64,000 nucleotides of DNA, taken from assembly GCA_035582835.1 (NCBI GenBank), contig JAYKAV010002031.1, positions 3,745-67,744 of the forward strand, given 5' to 3'. Both the position numbers and the translations under genes were made by a program. Shown here piece by piece: positions 53,901-64,000 of this stretch (within the stretch, counting starts at the first letter, position 1; every line of letters starts with the position of its first letter). The notes beneath the pieces are model-generated. The model did no database searches. It saw only the letters and a list, made by a program, of their open reading frames with translations, and was not told where the DNA came from. This DNA is from Phoebastria nigripes. Its lineage: Eukaryota > Chordata > Aves > Procellariiformes > Diomedeidae.

Positions 53901-54954
53901 GGATTTTTTACTTCTATTGTTTTGTTTCCTTTCATTTTTCCAGACTTTTCCATATGTCTGTTTTTCATTAAGATAATAGCAAAAATATGAATCTGGCAGC
54001 AATGAAGAACTGTCTTCACAACAGAGGCAAGATACAACATCCAAGCAGATTATGTATGGCAGTTTGCATCTGTGCAAGGTAGCATCTCCCAGTTCCACTC
54101 GAATCCAGAGCTGAAAGTGCTCTGTCTGCACAGCAAGGCAGATGAGCTGTACAACATACTTCCCATGCAAATCCTTGCAGCTTGTCACCCTGTTGACATG
54201 CTGGCTGCATGTCAGCCTCGATACCTGTTTACATATACAACCCACATACCCTCATTTCCAGGAAGGGAAATTTGAGTACATTTCTGCACTTTTCCCAGGT
54301 CTGCAGAAACATTTTAAGCAACTTATGCAAAACTTACATGAATCATGACAGAAACCATCTTCGTGTAAATATATTTTAATTATTCTTTCAGGAGCTTTCA
54401 CTTGGCCATCCTGCTACACTCCAGTCCTAGCTTCCTCAAATTGCAGTTTTGGTATAGTGATTTTTTTTCCAAAATAAGTAAGGAAACAAACTCATACTTT
54501 CCAGTTTTTACTCCTAATTTACTACTTCTGATTCCTTCGTTTCCCTGGTTTTGATGCTATGTCTGGGGTTCCACTGCCTGTTCTTCCAGCCTGCTATCTC
54601 CTCATTTGGAACCATGCTGATTTTTCTCATGGCGATGCTTCTTTGATGTGTACAGTGGAAGTTAATGAGCTCTCCCAGTACATACTGGTCTTCTGTGAAA
54701 TCTTTGTAGAGTACAAGGAAGCTGTTTTTACTTAAAAGTCCAGCCGCATGTAGACTGGGGATCTTCTGAAGACATGAAACAAACATTATGTATATGTCTT
54801 CTTTTTTTCCATTCGTAACCTTGGAAACTGTTAAAAAGCATTATCTTTTGAAAGTGATATTTCTACACAAGCAGTTTTGTACAGTATTTTCTTCTCTGTC
54901 ACTATCTGAGGCTGACAGAATACATACCTCTATTCCATGCCAAAGGAACTAAAG
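47943..54954. other. AT-rich non-coding stretch
   Basis: No gene is recognised. It contains a hairpin-type inverted repeat (48301-48323, TGTTATCT...AGATAACA with a 7-nt loop), a T12 run (48339-48350), a purine-rich part (about 50430-50690) and a GC-richer patch (about 54050-54260) with overlapping frames on both strands (up to 116 codons). None has a recognisable protein motif. Confidence 0.55.
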
Positions 54955-55341
54955 TTTTTTTCTTTCTAGAAAAGGCTTTTTTCTTTGATTTCACCATGAT
55001 CTTCCTTATCTTCTCCTAGCTGTTGTTTTTTCTGGCTTACTTTGGTATAACTGCTACTTTTCATTGTCTGAAATCTTTTAGTGGTTAACTTCCCTCAGTT
55101 CCTGTTTCCCTGCCTTATTCTTATTTTACTCCTGTTTTGTTGTTATGCTTCCTGCTGCTTAGCTTTTCTAGCAGTTGCTTTTCTGGCTTATTTTTGTCTC
55201 ACTGCTATTTGTGATTTCTGTTAAAAGTCTCCTACTGTTTAACTTTCTCAAGCAGTTGTTTCTGGGTTTATTTTTTCCACTTTTTGAATTTGATGTTAAA
55301 AGTCTCCTGCTGATTATCTTCTTCTAAGTGTTGCTTCTATA
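54955..55341 (+). repeat. Degenerate pyrimidine-rich tandem array, 75-80 bp units
   Basis: Four diverged units follow one another at about 55011-55089, 55090-55163, 55164-55243 and 55244-55318, with partial units on both sides. Shared landmarks in each unit, although every landmark is altered in at least one unit, are CTAGCAGTTGCTT near the start, CTGGCTTATTTTT, an ACTGCTATTT-like middle, and TTAAAAGTCTCCTGCTG leading to TTAAC or a similar string at the end. The third and fourth units are most alike. The plus strand is strongly T/C-rich. It is an old minisatellite-type duplication; no transposon or gene is associated with it. Confidence 0.72.
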
Positions 55342-58300
55342 GACCATTCTCTTCTCCCCAACATTCAATACATTCAATCTCTGGACCAAGAATCTCTGAA
55401 TTCAGGGGTGAATTCAGAGGGCTTCTGTATAGCTAGCTGAGCATGAAGAAGAGAGAGATCTGGTTCAGTCCTTAGGTGTTTTCTAGCAAGTATATTTTAA
55501 AATAGAATACAAATGTCTTCAAATTAATTTCCTGCAATGGAAAGTGGCCTTTCTTGGGCTTCTAGGTTGAGTCTAGAAAAGAATTTTCCATTGATACTTT
55601 TCCTTCTTAATAAAGTAGCATGCTTATTCTTTGTAAAATATCTTAGAAAGATGTGNGTTTTCAAGATAGGAATCCCAAGCTTTCAGAATTTCAAATCACA
55701 ACTGATGTTTTATTTCTGAGATTTAAAATCATTTTGAACTTTCACTGATACTTAACAGAAGAACATTCATGCAGGGTCAAATGTGCTCTCTTCACTTTAC
55801 CAGAACACTGGAGAGAGACAGTGTGAGTGAGACTTTCTTAACAACTCTTCCTGGTGCTATTCCATCTTTGGTAACTTACACACTTGGCCAAAGACAGCAG
55901 CAGTATTCAACAGCCAATATTTGAGTCAGTCACTTGGAAAGAGGAAGTCAGTAGTTCAAGTCTTTGCTCCAATAAACATTTAATTATTGATATGAAGTGG
56001 AACAGTTCCAGCTGGAAATGCTGAGAAATATTCATCTCAGAATACCTTGTAACCTACTATATTATGAAATACAGCTGGAAAGTCACCTGGAGTTTCCACA
56101 TCTGAAGCGATTAACAATTTAGTTATTCTGAAATGGGCCTCATTGCTGTCATTTATTTTGCAAAATATTTCAAAAGGTTCTTATTTAATCCCAGTGGGTA
56201 ATGGGGCATGAAAAATACCCTAATTTTCATAGAATATTTCATACTCACTCCAGTTGGCTTCATTACAGATTCTAGTCTCTTCTTGACCTAGCTGGCTTAG
56301 AGTTAGCTTGTGATCTGGCTTGTAGGATAGTAATTTCTCAATGAATAGTTGACTAGTTTGATACTCTATTAAATTAAGAACCAGTTGAAACTTCTTATAT
56401 TCCAAGGACCTTTATGAATCTTTAATGAAAGGAAGTGCTTTATATCACAGATAGCATTTATATTTCTTGCATCTTTCCAGTATGAATGACATTCTCTTGC
56501 GCACATTATGAAATACTTATTCTAAGAAAGATTCCAAAACTTATTTGGATTACAGTTACATACACTATAAAGTAGTTGCAGAAGCTGCTAAACACTTCTG
56601 GAAATCTTTAACATAACTGTATGATTATAATAATATAAAAGTGAGAAAGTTATTGAATGCTTTCAAAAGTAGTACAATAAAAGTATAGCATTCTCCTTAT
56701 ATGCACTTTTCATTATTAATATATTCTCCCTACAGCCCTAAAGTCATTTGTTATCATCACTAGAGCTTCACCAAAACCATAATTTGCAATTTTGCTGGAA
56801 GTTTACAGACTTCAGCAAATGTTGTAGGATGATCATATTCATTCTTTTTTAGGTCATTCCAGTCTTGTTTACTATGATCGTAAGTAGAGTACACTGAACT
56901 AAGTGAAATAGTAGTACCTACTGTTCGCTTTCTGTGCAATACCAGACACCTTCTCAATTTTAAGGTGTGCTAGCAGAGTAGAACTCTTGTCACCCCCATC
57001 CCATTCCAGTTTGAGACCAATCTTCTGCAGAATCAGTCTATGTAAAAATACTATGTTGACCTTTGCTTTTTTCATAATTGCATAATATTTTATAACATTT
57101 AATGGAGACATTAAACATCCTAATGTCCCAAGAGGTACATGGCTGTAAACTTGCAGTTTAGACAATGGCATGTTAAAAGGGATTTTAAAAATAGATAAAT
57201 AATTAACAGATGTTATTTGTTGCCCCAGATTTTCTTGAAGAAACTCACACAAAGAGAAGCGGGGAGGGGAAGTGACATAAGGAAAGAAGATTCTGTACTT
57301 CTAATATAGTTGTATTACCTTACTAATAGCATACTAGCAACAAGATCTTTGATGAGCTGAGTAAGGAGTGAGAAGTTGGAGTAGATGCTAAATGTTTATA
57401 CTTACATTTTGGTACTCCATGATGCGGAGAGATCCAAAATGTTATTTTGATTGGGAAGATAAACAGGGAGGATGAAGACAGAAAGAAGAGAAAGATAATC
57501 TGGTTGCAGGAGGGATTATAGTAGAAAACAACAAAAGGAAATATAAGAAAACCAAAGCAACTTTTATATTACTGTCCCTTTATGCTAATGTCCAAATGAC
57601 TTCTTGCATTATCACTTTTTCTTCAAAAAAACCCCCTGTATTTTAAATAAACATAATGAAAGCTCTTTCCAGTTGGGAAAGGCAGTACAAGACAGAACAA
57701 CATACTCTTGGGTTCTTCCAAGTCCCTAATATAAAATGGTCAAATGTTACAAACATTTTCCTATGTCTGGTATATTTCCAAAAAAGAGGGTGAAGAATGT
57801 TTAACATGCATGTATTCTGGAATCATGTTATTTCTTGAAGAATCTTTGTCAGGATCTGGCACTGGATTGGTCACAATGGTTAACAGGATTATGGATCCCT
57901 GGCTCCATCTAGGGAGATTCAGTCTCCTGATTTTTCATAAATAAAAAGTAAATCTAAAAACTTTTTCCTTAGGTTTTCCTAGATTGAGGCATATGCAAGT
58001 AAATCAGCATTTTTATCAAGATAGACACTGAAAATAATGATCTCTGGCACAACTAGTCCTTATCTATTGTTCAGGAACTCTCCTTGCAAACTCTTTAAAA
58101 AAAAGAAAAATTTACTCTCTAACATGCAGAAGAGAGAAGCAGAGAAAAACATTGTCCTAGCAAACCTCTCCTTTTTCTAATGTATTGTATGTTGTTTTGA
58201 GTCTGATCCTGATAAAGTGGATTTTCAGTGTCTGAGAGAAAGTCCACTGTGTCAGGGTTCTGTGGACTCTTTTGATGAATCATTAACCTGATCAATTATT

Positions 58301-61300
58301 CCCATTTAAAGTCTGTTTGTTTAGTTTCTAAATTCCACTCAGTGACTCCCTGCCTTCAAGTTTGTAATGATATCACCTGCTTTCCCTATAGGGAAATTTA
58401 TATTTAATTAATCTTTTGTCCCTAAGGTGTATCTCAGTTTTGTTGGCATAGCCTTCATTTGATCTCCAAAAGAAACCACCTTCTGAGCCTGAGATTTCTG
58501 AAAGACCAGTAGTAAAGCAAGAGGAGTTTCACAGCAGAAGCAATAGCTTGGATAGCATCATCATCACAGCTGACCAGAAGCAGCTCTTTTTTAATTATTT
58601 TTTTATTTTTTTAATTTTCCCCAGTTTTTCTCCAAATTCTCTGACCTTCCTTTCTTTTTCAAAATGGAAAATTGGGGTAGTATTGGGGTAGTGAGGAGAA
58701 GAAGGAGAGGTATTCAGGACAACTATTTTATTATTTTGAATCAGATTTTTTTCAACAATAGCTCTGTCTTTTTTTTTTTTTTAATTTAAAAAACAATTTT
58801 TGTTTTTCCTTCAGGAAAAAGAGTTTTCAAATAAAAAATGCTAGCTCACAGTATGAACACTGCTAACATGCCTGTCCTGTGAAGCAAAACTATATTTAAG
58901 ACATCTTGAACCAGTTGCACCTTGTAGAAGGAGAAAGGGAACTGATTTCTCAGTAGCTTATAATTTGCTAATGCAGGAATATAAGAACAACTCATTGGCT
59001 TCAAAATTCAGGCCTGCCTTCTGAGATACTTACCTTCCAATTTCGGCAATGTATGCCTGAGGCATTCACAAAGGCTATTTGCATAATCAATGTGGCACTG
59101 GATCCAACCTATAAAAGAGAGGCTTTTACTCACTTGCAACTAACAGCAGAAATGAATCTACACTTCCAAAGATGAATTCTTTAGCTGTCAAGATTTTAGA
59201 CAGCATCACAAACAAAACGTGTATGTATTTTCTTGGTAAAGGCACAACCACACATACTGATACAGTTATGGCTTGAAAGCATATTCTTAACTATTGAAAA
59301 GGTCTTTGAAGGAGAAAATTGTGAAGCTTTCAGTTTTAATAATGCCCTGGTAAAGAATGAAGCAAGGAACTAAAATCACTTAAAAACCTCATTTCTTATA
59401 GCCCTAAGTGTCAAGGGCATTCATTGTGTTCTTGATAACCACAAACATTGACATCACTGGTGTTCCAGATCAACAGCAGTATATTTACTTGCTATGCTAT
59501 TTCCTCTGGTATGAGTGAAAGCAGTGTGAAAAGGTCATATAAAGTAAGCTACCGCAGATGTTGACTCTTTTTGTTGGTTTCAGAAAACTAGAAAAAGTAT
59601 CTTTTTTTTATTGCCATTGCTTCAAATGTTTTTCTATTTCTGCACTAAGAAAAAAGATTGGCCAAAGGAAATGAAGCTAAAAGTTATGGGCATGAAATGA
59701 CATTAAAAAAGTCAAGGACCCAACTCCTATGGACTTGGAATAGTAACTGGGTACTCAGTTGCCCTGACTTCCTCTGAAAATCTCTCGCTTCACTCGCTCT
59801 AATATTTCCTCGATTTTAATGAGTGAGGAAGAATGGGAATGTCATCATCTTGAAAAGAAGGATAAATTAGAATGGGTTCAGAAGTTGTGAAGGAAACTGA
59901 AGACTAATAGGGTGAGGCTTAAAAGTTTCATTAAGGGGGGAAATTTTGCAACTGTCTAAATTTATGTGTCAGGTCCAAAAATGTTATCCAGCTTATCTTT
60001 GGTAACTTCAGAATTCCCTATTCATAGTTATCTAGATTCATTTAGCATTTCTAGTCTGGTCCTGAATGTTCTTGATACCTTTTGACAACTTCAAGTAATT
60101 AGCAGTAAAAAGGACCAGGTTCAAATTTAAAGAAACATCTTATAAACGCCATTGTGAGCCCTGACCTTGAAACCTGAGACTTTCTGGTGCTCAGCAGGGT
60201 AATTTTCCCCACTCAAAACTTGAATTAATTGCCACAATAGAAAAATTTTATGTTTTAATTTTCTTTGAATAAAAAAAATAACCCAAGAAGGTAGATCAAC
60301 AGGAATAACTTAAAAATACTACTGCATTTTACAGTCCACTTTGGTGAAGTTAGCTGAGCATCTACTGGGCCACCTGGTTCCTTCTCTCCCTTCTGCAGCA
60401 ACATCTTACTCACAGCATGGGATTGTCAAGTCTTGAGGTCCTGTCACCTTTCCTGCTGGGTGGCAAGGCACAATTCAAGCTGCCACTGATCTTGTAAAAT
60501 CAGCTGCTTCCTCATTTCACTAGCCATTCATTGCTCTGCTTCATTAGAGCACTTTTGCTAAAGTTTTTGTCATTTCAGCTTTTATGATTAGTTCATGCTG
60601 AAAACGAACACAGTTGTAAGATTCTTAAGCTGTTTCTTCAGCCCTCCATGTCACAGAATAGTCTTAAAATAATCTTTCCATTCAGTTTTCTAGGTTGTAA
60701 CTTTTGCACTGTGAGGTTGAGATTCTTGGATATAATAACCATTTAGCCTAGGTGTAGACTGACTATTACAATTTTTTTCTCTGTTTTTGACATGCCTCTT
60801 GCCTTCAGTTGAAATGCTTCCCAAAAACAATCAGTTAACAATGCAAAACCAAACAGGAGGAATACACAAGTTCCACGTTTTTGAAGGGGGTTGATCCAAA
60901 CTTACTTTACAAACAGCAAGCAACCATAAAGAGTCNAACAGAAGGAGCGGTTCCTCAAATGAGTTTCTGGTGATTTTCATCACAAATGGTAAGAACTGTT
61001 GGGACCACTTACTAGATGATATGAGTGGTTACAGGTCTTACAAAACCTAAGTTCTAGATTCTGTGAAGTCTGAGCAATTCAAGCACGTCTCTCATTTTTG
61101 GAAGAGAGGCATAAATACTAGCCAGCAATAGATCAACTATGAGTGGAGACACCTCCAAGCCCCCTTCTTAAAACTAAGGCACTCTATAACTGAGCATGGA
61201 CTGTTGCACCACCTAGGGAAGCAATATAAGCCAAATTCTATAATCTAACAGTTAAACTATTCAGCTGGAAAAAGACCAAGGCTTTGTTTCTGGTTCAGTG

Positions 61301-64000
61301 GACTACTTATTCATCTTCCATTAGTTGGATATTTAATATGAAATCCAAACAAACCAGACAGTAGAAGCCAGCTCCCATCTCTTCCATAAGGTCAAATAGC
61401 AAAGCAGTCACCTGAGATGAGAGACCCTATTCCAATGGATATTCATTTACACTAACTGGAATAGCTTTAGCAGTAGAATTGCAGTATTAGCTGCATACCT
61501 AATCTGAAATAATTTCCTGGGAGGTGGGAGACCTGGATTTCTATCTGTCTAGATCATGCACATTGAGAATCTGAAACGCAGATGTCAACATTTCAAGTCA
61601 GATTTCCAAGATCTGAACTAGCAGAGGGGCGTTTCACTTGGAGATGAGGAGGAGAATGATTTAAACATCCAGCTTCAGAAGAGCTAAATGCTCCTGAGCA
61701 GAATCAGGTGTCTTACTGGTTTTGAGATTAGTTTGGCTTTCTAGCTTCTAAAGTCTGTTTATAGATATTTTCTCTCTTCATATATTTTTTGAGCCTGGCT
61801 GTGAGTCTGATTATCAGGAAAGTGACATAAAGCATAGGTATTCCTATGTGAAGTTCCTCAGGGTATTCTGTACCTGTATATCTTTAAAAATCTGGCCCTA
61901 ATATGAGTCCGCAAGATCTGCAGGCATCTTTCTGAATTAATAGAAGAGGTTAGATAAGCTGTGGGCTATCTTGTTTTCTTCTTGTGATTATAAAAGCTTC
62001 CCTCAAGTATAAAGGCAGCGGTAGCTGAAGTTTTATTTTAGAGAGGTGGCTGCTAGGAGCACTTTTGTCAAGAACTTTTTCTTGAGGCATATTGCTTCAG
62101 CATGGGCTTTCTCTAAACCAACTTTTTTCTGGCTATATTGTGACTTGTATAGATTCTGTCTATGGAGATGCTCTTCAGTGACTTTATAAATTATTATTAT
62201 ATTAAGTGGGTAGGTTGTGAGTGGTAGGCTTACTTTGGAAGGGAGGCAGCAGGTGTGCCTGTAAATGCCGTAGTGGTGGGCAATTATAATTTTAGGTTGA
62301 TCATCTGCTGTAGTGTAGCATTTCTAGAAAAATAAAGGCTGCTTTTAAAAATATAAACATATCTATTTTCTGAATATTTCTATGTATTACGCATATCCAA
62401 ACTTAAAGCATTTTTTTCTGAAGGATATCTCTAGATGGAGATTCAGAGTGCTTCCACCTACATAGGTTACAACTAATCTTATGACTAGGAAAATTAAGAT
62501 ATTGTACATAATTCCTACCAGAGCAAAATTTCTATTCACCAGAGTGACTCTATAGCAATACCATCCGCAGTTTCACACCTATATGGTATATTGCAGAAAT
62601 GGACATACTTAATTTAACAGGAACTTCCAACCCTAAGGAGGGCTTGAACTTGCCTAACCTGTCCTACACATGACACAGCCTTTGGAGTTTTCTTGAGGGT
62701 TTTTTCTTTTTTTTTTTTTTCCCCCTTTTCTTCAAGAATTAAGAGTAATTATTAAAGCAATATTTATTTGTATTCAAAATTCTAACTGTCTCTAGTGAGA
62801 AAAAGAGATCCTGCTGTTTTTAACTTCTCTAGTTCAACAAATCCATACCATGTGGAGTCTAGTCTTTTCATCGTCATAAACAAAGTTGTTTACTAAAGTC
62901 CAATTTGTTACACTGTGATAAACCAAGGAGTTTGATATCACTGTAAACTGCTGAATAGCAGTCTTTTCAGTGTCATTTTTACCAATGTTTTTCTTAAAAA
63001 TCATACTTTAAACAGCAGAATTTTCAAACCTAGTAGGCAAATAACCAATTAATAAAAAATAATTAAATAGCAATGGAATATCACTTTTTTCCCTATCTGG
63101 CAGTTATTTAAATAACATTATTTCATAACTGGAATAAATATATCTAAGCGCTGTGATTCTGTACCAACTCTTTTGTTATTTTTTTAGGCTATCATTTCTG
63201 CAACTAAACATTAAGTGGTTAAACATTTTCACATGACTTAAAAAAAAAACCCTGCCTCAGACACTGTCAATAGGAGTGGAGATATGACCATAAGTTAAGG
63301 TTCATCAGGCATTTAAAGTTAGTTTGTTGTAGTGCACAGGGAAGGGAAAAAGTTGCAGGTTTGTTTCTTTTTGATACAGGAAAGAAAACGTCTTTCTAAA
63401 GTGCCTGAGAAGAGCTTGTGCCTGAGATATGTTTCCTTTTAGTTTCTACTATTACAATGCTACTATGAAGTTTAGTTGATGTATTTAAGCCATCCTTCTA
63501 AGAAAGGATCTATGAAAAAATAATCACCTCTCAGGAGAAAAACCATCTGCACTTTGATTGGCATTTCTACTTTGTCTTAAAAGAGCTTGCAACTCTGCCC
63601 TTGAGGGTTATCCTTCACCTTGTCTTCTGAAAAAGTGTTGTTCAGATGCTACTCCAAAATATGTTCACACTGCAGAGAGTATGCATAAGCTTCAAAATAC
63701 TTTCTGCTTATAAGTACTCAAAGTTAACTAGCTTAATCCTGATGTTTTATTTTTATTTTTTGATGAACTGTATTTATTTTTTACTTTTTTTGCTAATCAT
63801 TTATTGGAGGATTTGATTCCTAATGAGAAAATTATTTGCATAAGCCTCGACTTTATTCTAGTTTGATTAGTCCTTGCTTGGACAAATCTCGTATTGGTCA
63901 GAGAACTCACTGAGGCTGTTTCGACAGATATGATATGTTACAAGTAACCTTTTAATAGCAACTTTAAGTTATAGTCCAAATATGAGGTAATATTGGCTAC
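55342..64000. other. AT-rich non-coding stretch to the window end
   Basis: No gene is recognised. It contains purine-rich DNA (about 57240-57560), pyrimidine/T-rich runs (about 58590-58620, 58769-58784 and 62701-62730) and two weak tRNA-SINE-like fragments (about 55920-55980 and 61480-61560) that I could not confirm. Open frames are at most 117 codons (minus, 56899-57252) with no motif. Confidence 0.55.

Noticed and set aside
54016..54348. Overlapping frames on both strands (up to 116 codons)
   Set aside because: Frames open on both strands in a small GC-richer patch without motifs or good splice sites point to composition, not coding.
55920..55980. SINE-like fragment with a B-box-like AGTTCAAGTCT
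   Set aside because: Too short and too diverged; the rest of a SINE cannot be traced.
61480..61560. SINE-like phrase GGGAGGTGGGAGACCTGGAT
   Set aside because: It resembles the start of tRNA-derived amniote SINEs, but the downstream core and tail are not recognisable.
1..64000. CRISPR arrays, tRNA, rRNA or bacterial operons
   Set aside because: No direct-repeat/spacer pattern, no cloverleaf-type box pairs and no dense coding; the DNA is vertebrate non-coding.

Overview
The window looks like intergenic or deep intronic DNA from a bird. The evidence is two 5'-truncated CR1 LINE copies with the avian-type 3' end (one on each strand), one solo LTR of a family common in bird genomes with an intact 5-bp target-site duplication, and an AT-rich background that is poor in CpG. 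Single Ns are scattered through the sequence and there is one 20-N gap, so this is a draft vertebrate assembly. I found no complete protein-coding gene, no recognisable conserved domain, no rRNA or tRNA gene and no CRISPR array. Almost all open frames are short and use no recognisable protein sequence.

Layout. Positions 1-220 hold the 3' end of a plus-strand CR1. From 221 to about 8.7 kb the DNA is AT-rich, with two near-perfect short palindromes (2179-2199 and 2812-2840) and one weak exon-like segment (5244-5321) behind a strong polypyrimidine tract. From 8.78 to 18.43 kb there are four G-rich tracts, all with G on the plus strand. One of them brackets the 20-N assembly gap at 16054-16073. 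The same interval holds an ancient MIR-like SINE (13460-13642), the longest open frame outside repeats (11456-11935), and a GC-richer patch (about 16.56-17.85 kb) with a promoter-like CCAAT/TATA arrangement followed by a good splice donor. A minus-strand CR1 lies at 19014-19257.

From 19.3 to 39.5 kb I see only AT-rich single-copy-looking DNA, with some stretches that read like conserved non-coding elements (for example 20281-20420, with an octamer motif). The solo LTR occupies 39512-40064. It is the only CpG-rich stretch and holds 5 of the 20 isolated Ns. From 40 to 64 kb the DNA is again AT-rich, with a purine-rich probable old repeat (about 41.6-42.2 kb), a short CA repeat (47928-47942) and a degenerate pyrimidine-rich tandem array of 75-80 bp units (about 54955-55341).

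There are no genes here that can be said to work together. The main value of the window is in its repeats, its DNA-structure motifs and a few unproven exon, promoter and enhancer candidates. I did not find a convincing new biological system.
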